A stretch of 64,000 bases of DNA, from positions 60,060-124,059 of the forward strand of contig VTEF01000007.1 in the NCBI GenBank assembly GCA_008180335.1. The letters are read 5' to 3'. This document shows, piece after piece, positions 8,677 through 17,914 of this stretch. How positions within the stretch are numbered: the stretch's first letter is position 1; each line of letters starts with the position of its first letter. The position numbers and the translations under genes were made by a program. A model generated the notes under the pieces. It was not told where the DNA came from and ran no database searches. It was given only the letters and a program-made list of their open reading frames with translations. Origin of the DNA: Priestia megaterium (GTDB lineage Bacteria > Bacillota > Bacilli > Bacillales > Bacillaceae_H).

Positions 8677-8805
8677 AACTGAATGATCCCCATCTTTATC
8701 TTTAAAATTAGTTTCATTTTTTATCAATGAAAACCCCTTTTTATAGATGAAACGCTGATTATCTGAATTGACATTACTTATAATCAAGCATTCCATCCTC
8801 ATTTA

Positions 8806-9198
8806 TTATAGCAAGATTAAACGGGTAATCATAATCATTCCTATTAAAAACAGTCCAATTGTCCCAACAACTGAACAACTGATATAAAACACCAGTTGTT
8901 TATAGGAGCGTCTTCTTAACAATTGAACTGCTTCAATACTAAATGTAGAAAATGTGGTGAACGCTCCAAAAAAACCAATGCCAATTGTTAAAAAGATTAA
9001 ATCGTCATAAGCCCCCTTCGGAATTTCATGATAATAAACGCCATAAAATATTCCCAGCCCTAGCGAACCTATAATATTAACGATCAACATCGCAATTGGA
9101 AAAGGCGGGTGAGGAAATTTTTTTGTAATTTTCACACCCAATAAATAACGGCAAACCGCACCTAGTGCGCCACCCAATGCTAAACAAAATACACTCAT
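8806..9198 (-). CDS. crcB2: Fluoride channel FluC/CrcB, second subunit
   Basis: This 130-residue protein is a four-helix membrane fluoride channel of the CrcB/Fluc family. The signature GGALGAVCRYLLG is at the N terminus and GFFGAFTTFSTFSIE is in helix 3. The latter contains the Phe-box and the Thr/Ser lining the pore. Its start overlaps the preceding crcB by 4 nt. Bacillus species usually carry two dissimilar copies that act as an antiparallel dimer. Confidence 0.93.
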   Translation of the reverse strand: MSVFCLALGGALGAVCRYLLGVKITKKFPHPPFPIAMLIVNIIGSLGLGIFYGVYYHEIPKGAYDDLIFLTIGIGFFGAFTTFSTFSIEAVQLLRRRSYKQLVFYISCSVVGTIGLFLIGMIMITRLILL

Positions 9199-9596
9199 CT
9201 ACTGCCTCCTTGAGTTCGAGCAGATGCATCTCCTATTTTTTCTCCAACCAAATAGCCAGCTAACGCTGCAAAAATGCCACCTAGTAATGACACAATCATA
9301 TAAAGGCCAGCTATTATTATATCGTGAGAAAATAACGAAACACTATCTGATGCGAATGTAGAAAATGTGGTAAACCCTCCGCATAATCCAACTCCTAGTC
9401 CCAGCTTCAGCCATTCTTTTGGAACTTGATATGTAAAAAAGCCCGTTAATCCCCCCAATAAAAAGCTTCCTGCTATGTTTTCAATTAGAGTTCCTAGCGG
9501 ATATCCTGTAAACAAAAGCGTTATATTGAGCTGATATCGTGCATACGTCCCTGCTATAGCTCCTACTCCAATTGCTATTATATTGTTCATTTTCAT
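9195..9596 (-). CDS. crcB1: Fluoride channel FluC/CrcB, first subunit
   Basis: This 133-residue CrcB-family membrane protein shows GVGAIAGTYARY near the N terminus, ENIAGSFLLGGLTG in helix 2 and GLCGGFTTFSTFASDS in helix 3. With the overlapping copy it should exclude fluoride from the cytoplasm. The SD GGGGGAGC precedes the ATG. I looked for a fluoride riboswitch in the 250 nt upstream and did not find its landmarks. Confidence 0.93.
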   Translation of the reverse strand: MKMNNIIAIGVGAIAGTYARYQLNITLLFTGYPLGTLIENIAGSFLLGGLTGFFTYQVPKEWLKLGLGVGLCGGFTTFSTFASDSVSLFSHDIIIAGLYMIVSLLGGIFAALAGYLVGEKIGDASARTQGGSR

Positions 9597-9767
9597 TGGG
9601 AGCTCCCCCTTCTCTGCACAATTACTTCCTGTATTATTTTAGGCATTAATCTCTTGAAAACACAACGCTTCATTTTCAATCCTTCTTTACTTTTTACTGC
9701 ACTCGATTCTACTTAAATCATGTATAATTCAATAGTAATAAATCATAATAACTTCATACGTTTTTTA

Positions 9768-9796
9768 TTGACTTTTGGCACGTTCTTGTTTAATAT
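9768..9796 (+). promoter_or_regulatory. SigA promoter of the amino-acid ABC operon
   Basis: TTGACT (9768-9773), a 17-nt spacer and TAATAT (9791-9796). The leader of about 50 nt leads straight to the SBP gene, with no obvious riboswitch or T-box. Confidence 0.75.
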
Positions 9797-9853
9797 CAAT
9801 TACACAATCGAAAAAAATACAATTCCTATCAAAATACTGGGGGTTTACAAAAA

Positions 9854-10675
9854 ATGAAAAAATTCGTTGCACTTATGTCTCTTTTATTAGCTTTCACGGT
9901 TGTACTTGCAGCTTGTGGTTCAAGCAGTAAAGATGAGGCAAATAATTCAGGCAATAAGTCTTCAGAACAAGACTTATATGCTAAAGTAAAAGAAGAAGGC
10001 GTGTTGACAATTGGAACAGAAGGGACATACCCTCCTTTTACATTCCACGATGATTCAAATAAATTAACAGGTTTTGATGTTGAAATTGCCCAAGAGGTCG
10101 CAAAACGTCTTGGCGTGAAAGCAGAATTTAAAGAAACTCAATGGGATGGCATGTTTGCAGGTTTAGATGCCAAGCGCTTTGATATGATTGCCAACCAAGT
10201 CGGCATCCGTCCAGATCGTCAAGAAAAATATGATTTCTCTGATCCATATATTGAATCAGCAGCTGTTTTAGTTGTTCGTGAGGACAACAATGAGATTCAA
10301 TCATTTGAAGATATGAAAGGTAAAAAAGCAGCTCAATCCTTAACAAGTAATTATGGTGATTTAGCGAAATCTTACGGTGCAGAATTAGTAGGTGTTGAAG
10401 GGTTTACCCAATCAGCTGAATTAATTGTTTCAAAACGTGTAGATGGTACAATCAACGACAAGTTGTCTTTCTTAGACTATAAAAAGCAGCGTCCTGATGC
10501 TCCTGTAAAAATTGTTGATGAAGCAGATGATGCAGCAGCAAGCGGATTAATGTTTCGAAAAGATAGCGGCAAGTTAGTGGAAGAAGTAAATAAAGCATTA
10601 GCAGATATGAAAGAAGACGGCACATACAAAAAAATCTCTGAAAAATGGTTCGGTGAAGATGTTTCTCCTAAATAA
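9854..10675 (+). CDS. Polar amino-acid ABC transporter binding lipoprotein
   Basis: This 273-residue extracytoplasmic receptor has a lipoprotein signal peptide with lipobox LAAC (Cys21). It continues with the family-3 solute-binding fold ([30 protein letters not shown]-type segment). Closest known types are TcyA (cystine) and ArtP/GlnH receptors. The ligand cannot be decided from sequence. It heads a receptor-permease-ATPase operon under the promoter at 9768-9796. Confidence 0.92.
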   Translation: MKKFVALMSLLLAFTVVLAACGSSSKDEANNSGNKSSEQDLYAKVKEEGVLTIGTEGTYPPFTFHDDSNKLTGFDVEIAQEVAKRLGVKAEFKETQWDGMFAGLDAKRFDMIANQVGIRPDRQEKYDFSDPYIESAAVLVVREDNNEIQSFEDMKGKKAAQSLTSNYGDLAKSYGAELVGVEGFTQSAELIVSKRVDGTINDKLSFLDYKKQRPDAPVKIVDEADDAAASGLMFRKDSGKLVEEVNKALADMKEDGTYKKISEKWFGEDVSPK

Positions 10676-11363
10676 CATTTTTACAGATCCTGAGCGTGCG
10701 GAACGTCTCATTTCAATCGCTCAATCCTCCCTCTATCCAATGATAGAGGGAGCTATTCAATATACAATTCCACTAACAATCATTACATTTATTATAGGCA
10801 TCATTTTAGCTATTTTAACAGCATTAGCTCGATTATCTTCTATTAAAATTTTTAATATAATTGCACGTGTATATGTGTCTATCATTCGCGGGACACCCTT
10901 ACTAGTGCAATTATTTATTATTTTCTATGGATTGCCAAACCTTCGTATTACAATTGATCCATTTCTTTCTGCAATTATTGGCTTTTCATTAAGTGTCGGA
11001 GCTTATGCATCTGAAATTATCCGCGCTGCAATTTTATCTATTCCGAAAGGGCAGTGGGAAGCAGGATATTCAATTGGAATGACATACATACAAGCGCTTA
11101 AACGAATCATTTTACCGCAAGCAGCCCGTGTATCCATTCCGCCATTATCAAATTCTTTCATTAGCCTTGTGAAAGATACATCTCTTGCATCACTTATTCT
11201 TGTAACAGAAATGTTCCGTAAAGCTCAGGAAATTGCCGCAACAAATTATGAATTTTTATTACTTTACACAGAAGCAGCAGCTTTATACTGGATTATATGT
11301 ACCATTTTATCTGTGATTCAAGGCCGGATTGAAGCACGATTAGATCGTTATGTATCTAAATAA
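10653..11363 (+). CDS. Polar amino-acid ABC transporter permease
   Basis: This 236-residue permease of the HisM/TcyB type has about five membrane helices. The EAA loop that contacts the ATPase reads [17 protein letters not shown]. The frame begins inside the end of the receptor gene. Possible starts are ATG 10653 or 10659, both with only weak SDs, so translation is probably coupled. The single permease implies a homodimer. Confidence 0.92.
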   Translation: MKMFLLNNIFTDPERAERLISIAQSSLYPMIEGAIQYTIPLTIITFIIGIILAILTALARLSSIKIFNIIARVYVSIIRGTPLLVQLFIIFYGLPNLRITIDPFLSAIIGFSLSVGAYASEIIRAAILSIPKGQWEAGYSIGMTYIQALKRIILPQAARVSIPPLSNSFISLVKDTSLASLILVTEMFRKAQEIAATNYEFLLLYTEAAALYWIICTILSVIQGRIEARLDRYVSK

Positions 11364-11393
11364 GTCTTGCCACCATTAAAGGAGTTTATTACG

Positions 11394-12128
11394 ATGATTA
11401 ACATTACGAATCTTCATAAATCATTTGATGATTTACAAGTATTAAAAGGCATTGATTTAGAAATCGAACGCGGAAAAGTAATCGTATTAATTGGCCCTTC
11501 TGGTTCTGGCAAAACGACTTTTCTTCGTTGCTTAAACCTTCTTGAAGTACCAACACAAGGAACTATTAAGATTGATGAACAAGTTATGGATTTTCAAAAA
11601 CCTATCTCAAAAAAAATGATAACTTCATTTCGCAGCTTAACAGGGATGGTTTTTCAAAACTATAATCTCTTTCCTCATAAAACAGCCTTAGAGAACGTCA
11701 TGGAAGGTCCTGTAATTGTAAAAGGCGTTGCAAAACAGGAGGCAAAAGAAAGAGCGTCTGCACTTCTTACAAAAGTCGGATTAGGTGAAAAAGCAGATTT
11801 CTATCCATTTCAATTATCTGGGGGACAACAACAGCGAGTCGGCATTGCTCGTGCAATGGCCATGGATCCTAAAGTAATGCTATTTGATGAACCAACGTCT
11901 GCCTTAGACCCAGAATTAGTGGGAGACGTATTAAAAGCGATGAAAGATCTTGCTCAAGAAGGGATGACCATGGTAGTTGTAACGCATGAGATGAGGTTTG
12001 CCCGCGAAGTAGCAGATGAAGTAATTTTCATGGACCAAGGTATCATTATGGAGCAAGGAAAACCAGAAGATATTTTTACAAATCCAAAAAAAGAACGAAC
12101 TCGCCGCTTTTTAAATATGATTCAATAA
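11394..12128 (+). CDS. Polar amino-acid ABC transporter ATPase
   Basis: This 244-residue ATPase has Walker [10 protein letters not shown], signature LSGGQQQR and Walker [13 protein letters not shown]. The ATG at 11394 is chosen over an in-frame upstream ATG (11367) because AAAGGAG lies about 10 nt before it. It completes the operon and is followed by a strong terminator at 12241-12280. TcyC/GlnQ-type ATPases are the nearest known group. Confidence 0.94.
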   Translation: MINITNLHKSFDDLQVLKGIDLEIERGKVIVLIGPSGSGKTTFLRCLNLLEVPTQGTIKIDEQVMDFQKPISKKMITSFRSLTGMVFQNYNLFPHKTALENVMEGPVIVKGVAKQEAKERASALLTKVGLGEKADFYPFQLSGGQQQRVGIARAMAMDPKVMLFDEPTSALDPELVGDVLKAMKDLAQEGMTMVVVTHEMRFAREVADEVIFMDQGIIMEQGKPEDIFTNPKKERTRRFLNMIQ

Positions 12129-12239
12129 GAAAGGCTCCTAGATAGATATTCTTACTGATACTCAGCGATTTCCTAACTTACGCCAAAACTAATAGATAGA
12201 ACCGCTTATTCGCTGGCTGATTTTATCTTTTCTTAAATG

Positions 12240-12281
12240 CAAAAAAGTGATGAGAAACAATTGTTTCTCATCACTTTTTTA
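12240..12281. terminator. Bidirectional terminator
   Basis: Perfect palindrome AAAAAAGTGATGAGAAACA / TGTTTCTCATCACTTTTTT centred near 12260. It separates the ABC operon (plus) from the Rrf2 gene (minus). Confidence 0.93.
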
Positions 12282-12367
12282 TACTGATTTATTTTGTAAA
12301 AATCATATTGTATTTTCGATAACATGCATTCTATCCCATTTAACAAAATATGAAATGATAAAGGTCC

Positions 12368-12796
12368 TCATCCAATTTTTTTAATTAAGTCTGTTACTAG
12401 CTCTTTCATTGTAAGATCTGCAAGTACCTGCTCCATTGCTTCTTGTGAGCGTTTTAAAATAAATTCAAGTACAAATTGAATGTTAGCACCGACTGGACAA
12501 TTAGGATTTGGATGTTCGTGCATTTGAAAAAGTTCCCCTTCCTCAACAACCGCAACCGCACGGTACACATCAAGTAATGTGACATCCTCTAAATCCTTTA
12601 TCAAATAAGCACCGCCTGCACCAGCTTTTACACCAACGATGCCTGCTTTCTTTAGCATTCCAATAACCCGTCGAATCACGACAGGGTTCGTATTTACACT
12701 TCCTGCAATCCACTCCGATGTACATACATTATTACGGTCAATGTGAATTAAAGATAATGTGTGCACCGCAACAGTGAATCGACTACTGATTTTCAT
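12368..12796 (-). CDS. ywnA: Rrf2-family transcriptional regulator, YwnA-like
   Basis: This 142-residue winged-helix repressor starts MKISSRFTVAVHTLSLI. It contains the recognition region NTNPVVIRRVIGMLKKAG and the wing AGAGGAYLIKDL, and a single Cys in PNCPVGANIQ at the position conserved in YwnA-like proteins. It lacks the three-Cys cluster of IscR/NsrR, so Fe-S sensing is unlikely; thiol sensing through the lone Cys is an inference. The start is ATG 12796, behind AAGAGGTGG; a GTG at 12805 lies inside that SD. A palindrome covers its own promoter, suggesting autorepression. Confidence 0.88.
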   Translation of the reverse strand: MKISSRFTVAVHTLSLIHIDRNNVCTSEWIAGSVNTNPVVIRRVIGMLKKAGIVGVKAGAGGAYLIKDLEDVTLLDVYRAVAVVEEGELFQMHEHPNPNCPVGANIQFVLEFILKRSQEAMEQVLADLTMKELVTDLIKKIG

Positions 12797-12808
12797 CACT
12801 ACCACCTC

Positions 12809-12848
12809 TTGTTGTAATTATTATAGTTACAACAATAATTAATGTCAA
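12809..12848 (-). promoter_or_regulatory. SigA promoter with palindromic operator of Rrf2 gene
   Basis: On the minus strand, perfect boxes TTGACA (12843-12848), a 17-nt spacer and TATAAT (12820-12825). The -10 box sits inside an exact inverted repeat TTGTTGTAA-N9-TTACAACAA (12809-12817/12827-12835). This is an obvious site for repression, most simply by the Rrf2 protein itself. Confidence 0.8.
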
Positions 12849-12981
12849 GCGTTTTCAAAGAGATATTCATTTAACAGCTGATTCAAAACGTGCATTTACA
12901 ATAAATATTTCTCATCTTTAAAAAGTTATGTAGCGAATTAATCAGAAAAGACCGCTTTTATTTGCGGCCTTTATCCATTGC

Positions 12982-14391
12982 TTATAAATGTTTTCGGTGA
13001 ACTGTTTTCCCATCATACGTAAAAGCAATTGGTTTTCCTTCCATTACTGTTTCAAGGTGAACCGGTCTTCCCCATAACTGATAGACATAAGGGACAACTT
13101 TTTCTAAATATTTCACATCAAGCTCAATTCCTTCATACCAATGTTTTAAATAAAGCTCCCCATTTTTTAAATAATCTCCATTTGTCACTGTAATATATGG
13201 AAATCCCCCATTTACACGCATATTAACGAGTTGATCCCTTACTTCCGTCCATTCTTTATCGACTATTTTATAATCCTTCCCTTGTTTTTGGAACAAATAC
13301 ATATCTTCACGCATGACAAGATCTTTAGTTAAATAATTGCGAATGAAAGAAATGTCAGACTCTACTTCTCTTACTTCAAAGATTTTTTCTCTTCCAGAGC
13401 CTACTTCAATGCCTCTTCTTTTCATCTCTTCAGTTGGATTATCATAGCGCTCTTCAATATCCTCAAAGATTTTCAGTCCTAAATAATAAGGATTAATACT
13501 TGTGCGTGAAGGCTGGACGACTCCGGCATTTAATTTCGCAAATTCAATGGCTTCATCACTCGTTAAATCCAATTCCCGAATGATGCGTTGATGCCAGTAA
13601 GAAGCCCAGCCTTCATTCATAATTTTCGTTTCTAACTGTGGCCAGAAATATAGCATCTCTTCACGCATCATTGTTAAAATGTCACGCTGCCATTCTTCTA
13701 AATAAGGACTGTATTGTTCAATAAATAATAAAATATCTTTTTCTGGTTGAGGAGGAAACTTTTTAAATGCCTCCTCAAGACGCGGCTTTTTCTTCTCTTT
13801 ATAATCGAGAAACCATAAGTCATCGTAAGGAGTACTAGCTTCTTCTTCTGTCTCTTCCACATCATGAATACTCCACGATAATTTTGCTCTCATTAATGAT
13901 GGATCAATATGCTCTTGAATAGATAAGACTGCATCTAAAAATTTTTCAACTTCTCTCTTTCCATGCTGAACTTCATATTCTTTAATCCGATCTGCTGTGG
14001 CAGCCATACTTTCAACCATATCTCTCTTTGTATTTGCAAAACGGCTGTTGTTTTTAAAAAAGTCACAGTGTGCTAAAACATGAGCTACAATTAATTTATT
14101 CTGAATTAAGGCATTGGAATCAAGCAAGAACGCGTAACAAGGATCTGAATTAATCACTAATTCATAAATTTTGCTCAATCCTAAATCATAATGAAGTTTC
14201 ATTTTATAAAATTGTTTTCCAAAACTCCAATGCGAAAAACGTGTTGGCATTCCATATGCCCCAAATGTGTAGATAATATCAGCCGGACAAATTTCGTAGC
14301 GCATTGGGTAAAAATCTAACCCGAATCCAGTAGCAATTTCCGTGATTTCATCAATAGCACGGTACAGTTGTTTATAATCTGATTCCTTCAC
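12982..14391 (-). CDS. spoVR: Stage V sporulation protein R (SpoVR)
   Basis: This 469-residue protein of the SpoVR/YcgB family is needed for proper spore cortex in B. subtilis. It is encoded together or co-regulated with PrkA and YhbH in many bacteria. Typical segments are [38 protein letters not shown] and [10 protein letters not shown]. It is cytosolic and its biochemical role is unsettled. A SigE-like promoter is readable at 14421-14449. PrkA and YhbH are 42 kb away in this window. Confidence 0.96.
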   Translation of the reverse strand: MKESDYKQLYRAIDEITEIATGFGLDFYPMRYEICPADIIYTFGAYGMPTRFSHWSFGKQFYKMKLHYDLGLSKIYELVINSDPCYAFLLDSNALIQNKLIVAHVLAHCDFFKNNSRFANTKRDMVESMAATADRIKEYEVQHGKREVEKFLDAVLSIQEHIDPSLMRAKLSWSIHDVEETEEEASTPYDDLWFLDYKEKKKPRLEEAFKKFPPQPEKDILLFIEQYSPYLEEWQRDILTMMREEMLYFWPQLETKIMNEGWASYWHQRIIRELDLTSDEAIEFAKLNAGVVQPSRTSINPYYLGLKIFEDIEERYDNPTEEMKRRGIEVGSGREKIFEVREVESDISFIRNYLTKDLVMREDMYLFQKQGKDYKIVDKEWTEVRDQLVNMRVNGGFPYITVTNGDYLKNGELYLKHWYEGIELDVKYLEKVVPYVYQLWGRPVHLETVMEGKPIAFTYDGKTVHRKHL

Positions 14392-14420
14392 TCCAACTCC
14401 TCCTTTTCATCCCTTACTTC

Positions 14421-14449
14421 AATCTATGTCCTCATATTGAAAATCATGT
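14421..14449 (-). promoter_or_regulatory. SigE-like promoter of spoVR
   Basis: On the minus strand, ACATGAT (14443-14449), a 14-nt spacer and CATAGATT (14421-14428). This matches the mother-cell SigE pattern in layout and is almost the same as the prkA promoter at 57658-57686. SigE control of spoVR is known in B. subtilis. Confidence 0.55.
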
Positions 14450-14832
14450 ATTTTGAAAAGAAGATCGTTTATTTTTGCAAGGTGCAGGAAGGAATCCGTA
14501 TAAATTTTTATAACGCATTAAACTAACTAAACTGCAACATCATATGAGATACAAAAAGCCCATATGTACTACCGAAAGATTAAATATAGCTTTTCACAAC
14601 CATAAACAGCTTGCTTTTTTCTCAAAGACAGTTGTTGTAGCTCTCTATGCCAGCTATTTTTTGCTGATTTCTCATGATCTATTCACACGCTCTTAAAAAG
14701 CAAACTTCCGTTTATGAATCCCATTTTAACCTGCCATGCTGTTTCTCTTCCCTCTACTTTATGCATTGGTCTTTTGCCCAACATTTACAGCGTAACAAAT
14801 CTGCTAAATGTCACACACTAATCTTAACTCCT
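14450..14832. other. Intergenic stretch with nothing recognised
   Basis: About 380 nt between the divergent spoVR and yhdB-like genes. I see no ORF with an SD, no strong hairpin and no clear second promoter. Confidence 0.5.
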
Positions 14833-14849
14833 CAAAAGGAGGATTGTTA

Positions 14850-15107
14850 ATGGACACAATTGATTACGACCGTGCTTTATATTACACACACCGATCTCAA
14901 TGGGATAACTTATTAATTTTAATGGTTCGCACAGACGATGATTTTCTTTCAAAGAAAATCGAACATTTTTTACACGCCTACAACTTTGAACGAAACTATC
15001 GAGTAATCCAGGAAGAACTTTACTCTTTACTACGTTATATTGATCACGCAGCAGCGTTTTCTGAACACAATTCAATTAGCTTTACTGCTGAAGAGTCATT
15101 AACATAG
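14850..15107 (+). CDS. yhdB: Small soluble protein, YhdB-like
   Basis: This 85-residue protein, MDTIDYDRALYYTHRSQWDN..., resembles the uncharacterised YhdB found beside spoVR in Bacillus. ATG 14850 follows a strong SD AAAGGAGGA; an earlier ATG in frame (14808) would place that SD inside the gene. It is acidic and aromatic-rich and has no signal peptide or membrane helix. Function is unknown. It is monocistronic with a terminator at 15122-15152. Confidence 0.75.
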   Translation: MDTIDYDRALYYTHRSQWDNLLILMVRTDDDFLSKKIEHFLHAYNFERNYRVIQEELYSLLRYIDHAAAFSEHNSISFTAEESLT

Positions 15108-15121
15108 TATTTAAACCTTTA

Positions 15122-15152
15122 GAAAAGAAGGGATGTTTTCCCTTCTTTATTT
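15122..15152 (+). terminator. Terminator of the yhdB-like gene
   Basis: Stem AAAGAAGGGA / TCCCTTCTTT with loop TGTT, then a T-run. Confidence 0.88.
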
Positions 15153-15181
15153 TTTTATGTTTCAAAAAAATTATGCATTTC

Positions 15182-15239
15182 ATTTATGTAAACTAAATAA
15201 AAAATAAAGTTGACATAAATACCTCTTTCCACGTACAAT
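15182..15239 (+). promoter_or_regulatory. BirA operator and promoter of bioY
   Basis: The inverted repeat ATTTATGTAAACT / AGTTGACATAAAT (15182-15194/15208-15220) contains TGTAAAC-N15-GTTGACA, the spacing of Bacillus BirA boxes. The right arm includes the -35 TTGACA (15210-15215); TACAAT (15234-15239) lies 18 nt further on. The same box design occurs at bioB (39138-39166). Confidence 0.8.
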
Positions 15240-15319
15240 TTTGATAAAGCACTGACTAAATAATACTGATAAATACTAATAGTGAGCCCAATATTTCATC
15301 TATATAAGGAGGAAGCATC

Positions 15320-15931
15320 ATGAATACAAAAACGCGTTTTCGCACATTAGATCTTACACTGGCTGGGATGTTTGCAGCTTTAATGGCAATTGGAGCAAAC
15401 ATTACATCATGGGCGCCTTTTTTACAAGTAGGCGGAGTTCCATTATCTATGCAGCCCTTTTTTGCTATTTTAGCTGGTGTCTTATTAGGCAGTCGCTTAG
15501 GATCCATCTCGATGGTTGTCTACTTGCTAGTCGGTATTGCGGGAGCACCTGTCTTTGCTCAGTTTAAATCGGGACTAGGCATTATTTTCGGCAGTACAGG
15601 AGGCTTTTTACTTTCGTATATTGTCGTTGCTTATGTAGCTGGAAAAATCATCGAATTAAGCCGTAATCCAAAGTTCCTTTCCTTTTTAACTGCCTCTTTC
15701 GTTGGAATTATTTTAATTTATGTAATTGGTACAACTTATATGTACATGGCTGTGAACTATTGGCTAGATGCACCTTCGATGGATTATGCAACTGCTTGGA
15801 AAATCATGCTATGGTTTGCTGTCAAAGATATTGCCTTTACCATTTTCGGAGCAATACTCGCACCGCGTATTTATCAAGCATTAACATCGTCACCTTATTT
15901 CTCGCAAACTCGTTCAAATAAAGCTGTTTAA
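15320..15931 (+). CDS. bioY: Biotin transporter BioY (ECF S component)
   Basis: This 203-residue membrane protein binds biotin and works with the energy-coupling factor module (EcfA-EcfA'-EcfT) encoded elsewhere. It has six hydrophobic segments. The family sequences are LAGMFAALMAIGANI in helix 1, VPLSMQPFFAILAGVLLG, and GAPVFAQFKSGLGIIFGSTGGFLLSY around the substrate site. The SD AAGGAGGAAG precedes the ATG. The BirA-type operator just upstream supports biotin control. Confidence 0.95.
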   Translation: MNTKTRFRTLDLTLAGMFAALMAIGANITSWAPFLQVGGVPLSMQPFFAILAGVLLGSRLGSISMVVYLLVGIAGAPVFAQFKSGLGIIFGSTGGFLLSYIVVAYVAGKIIELSRNPKFLSFLTASFVGIILIYVIGTTYMYMAVNYWLDAPSMDYATAWKIMLWFAVKDIAFTIFGAILAPRIYQALTSSPYFSQTRSNKAV

Positions 15932-15933
15932 TA

Positions 15934-15973
15934 CAAAATCCCCTTAAGGCTCTATGACCTTAAGGGGATTTTT
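15934..15973. terminator. Bidirectional terminator after bioY
   Basis: Stem AAAATCCCCTTAAGG / CCTTAAGGGGATTTT with loop CTCTATGA and a T-run. It also faces the end of pgcA at 15981. Confidence 0.93.
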
Positions 15974-15980
15974 TTGTAAG

Positions 15981-17735
15981 TTAAATTGTTTTAACATGAT
16001 TTAACACATTTTCAATTTCGGCCATGACCGCTGCTTGAACTGCTTCTAATTGTGCAGCACTTGTTTTTGAATCTTTTGACACGACCCCGAAATAAAATTT
16101 AACTTTTGGCTCTGTACCTGATGGACGTAAGCAGAACCAAGAACCGTCTTCTAGTACATATTTTAAAACGTTCGACTTAGGTAAAATGATGGTTTCGACG
16201 CTTTCCTTTGCAACATCATAACGCTCACTTAATGTATAATCCTCTATAATTGCTACTTTTAAACCTGCAACTTCTTTTGGCGGCTCATTCCTAAATGCTG
16301 CAAGGATGTGCTGAATCTGCTCCGAACCTTCTTTTCCTTTTAACGTTAGAGATTTTAGACCTTCCCGGTAAAAACCATACGTAGCAAAAATTTCTTGCAA
16401 CGCTTCGTATAACGTCATCCCTTTTGACTTATAATACGCACAAACTTCTACTGCTAATACAGCTGCTTGAATGGCATCTTTATCTCGAGCAAAATCTCCA
16501 ATTAAGTAACCATAGCTTTCCTCATAACCAAATTGGAAGTCATACTCTCCTGTTTGTTCATATTGTTTAATTTTTTCACCAATAAATTTGAATCCAGTTA
16601 ATGTGTCTACTGCGTGTAAGCCAAATGAACGAGCAATTTCACGACCAATTTCCGAAGTTACAATCGTCTTTAATACGACACCATTCTTAGGAAGCAATCC
16701 TTTTTCTTTCTTTTGTGATAACAAATAATGAAGCAGAATAGCTCCTGTTTGATTCCCTGTTAATAGTGCATAATTATCTGCTTGATCTTTTACAGCAATC
16801 CCCAAACGGTCTGCATCAGGATCTGTGGCAATTAAAATATCTGCATCGATTTCTTTTCCTTTTTTTACTGCATATTCAAAAGCTGCTGGTTCTTCAGGGT
16901 TTGGTGACTTAACTGTTGAAAAGTTCGGATCTGGCAACTCTTGTTCCTCGATAACCGTTACGTTTTTATAGCCACTTGTTTCTAATGCTTTGCGAACAGG
17001 CTTATTTGCTGTACCGTGTAGCGGTGTAAACACAACTTTTAAATCTTGTCCCACTTCTGCTGCTAATTGAGGATTTAATAAAATTGTTTGAAGCTTTTCA
17101 TTATATGCTTCATCAATAGATGAACCGATGATTTCAATAAGGTTTGCTGCTTTTAATTCAGCTTCTTCTTTTACAACTAATTGAAGCTCATTCTCTACAG
17201 CATTGACGTAACTGACTAATTCATCTGCTTCTTTCGGCGGGAGCTGACCTCCATCTGGTCCATATACTTTGTAACCATTGTATTCCGGCGGATTATGACT
17301 GGCCGTAATAACAATCCCTCCGAATGCTCCTAGTTCTCTCACGGCAAATGATAGCTCCGGTGTAGGACGCAATTCTTCAAATACATATGTTTTAATTCCA
17401 TGAGTAGCTAGTGTTTTTGCAGCCTCCATTGCAAATTCAGGCGATTTGTGTCTTGAATCATAAGCAATGACCACACCTTGCTTTTTAGCTTGTTCACCTG
17501 CTGCTGAAATGTACTGAGCAAACCCTTCTGATGCTTTGCGAATTGTGTATACGTTCATGCGGTTTGTACCTGGTCCAATTTCACCACGCATGCCGCCTGT
17601 ACCAAATTCTAAATTTTTATAAAAACAATCTTCTAATTGTTTTTCATCTTTCTGTACTTGTTCCAATAATGAACGTAATTCTGAATCTAATTGTTCATCA
17701 TTAATCCAAGTCGTATATGTTTGCTTCCAGCTCAT
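15981..17735 (-). CDS. pgcA: Alpha-phosphoglucomutase PgcA
   Basis: PgcA interconverts glucose-6-P and glucose-1-P, feeding UDP-glucose for teichoic acid and glycolipid synthesis. The 584-residue length matches the Bacillus PgcA/YhxB enzyme. Visible active-site loops are [13 protein letters not shown] (phosphoserine), DPDADRLG (metal), GYEESYG (sugar) and RPSGTEPK (phosphate). It follows glpD, as in B. subtilis, but a terminator between them indicates separate transcription. Confidence 0.95.
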   Translation of the reverse strand: MSWKQTYTTWINDEQLDSELRSLLEQVQKDEKQLEDCFYKNLEFGTGGMRGEIGPGTNRMNVYTIRKASEGFAQYISAAGEQAKKQGVVIAYDSRHKSPEFAMEAAKTLATHGIKTYVFEELRPTPELSFAVRELGAFGGIVITASHNPPEYNGYKVYGPDGGQLPPKEADELVSYVNAVENELQLVVKEEAELKAANLIEIIGSSIDEAYNEKLQTILLNPQLAAEVGQDLKVVFTPLHGTANKPVRKALETSGYKNVTVIEEQELPDPNFSTVKSPNPEEPAAFEYAVKKGKEIDADILIATDPDADRLGIAVKDQADNYALLTGNQTGAILLHYLLSQKKEKGLLPKNGVVLKTIVTSEIGREIARSFGLHAVDTLTGFKFIGEKIKQYEQTGEYDFQFGYEESYGYLIGDFARDKDAIQAAVLAVEVCAYYKSKGMTLYEALQEIFATYGFYREGLKSLTLKGKEGSEQIQHILAAFRNEPPKEVAGLKVAIIEDYTLSERYDVAKESVETIILPKSNVLKYVLEDGSWFCLRPSGTEPKVKFYFGVVSKDSKTSAAQLEAVQAAVMAEIENVLNHVKTI

Positions 17736-17774
17736 GAAAAAACCCCCTTTGTATAAGTATCATTATGTATGAAA

Positions 17775-17812
17775 AGAGAAAAACGAACAATATTCGTTTT
17801 TCTCTTTTTTAA
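17775..17812 (-). terminator. Terminator after glpD
   Basis: Stem GAGAAAAACGAA / TTCGTTTTTCTC with a short loop and a T-rich flank on both strands, between glpD and pgcA. Confidence 0.8.
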
Positions 17813-17914
17813 CCATTTTATTCATTTATAAGCAACACTATATTATTTCGATAAAAAATAACAACTTCCTGCTAATTACAGCTTTATTGTCTTAACAGTT
17901 ACTTCTTTATTTTA

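Noticed and set aside
8677..8802. N-terminal extension of the small membrane protein at 8455-8676
   Set aside because: The extended frame has no SD at either upstream ATG, and its sequence lacks features that fit the membrane protein.
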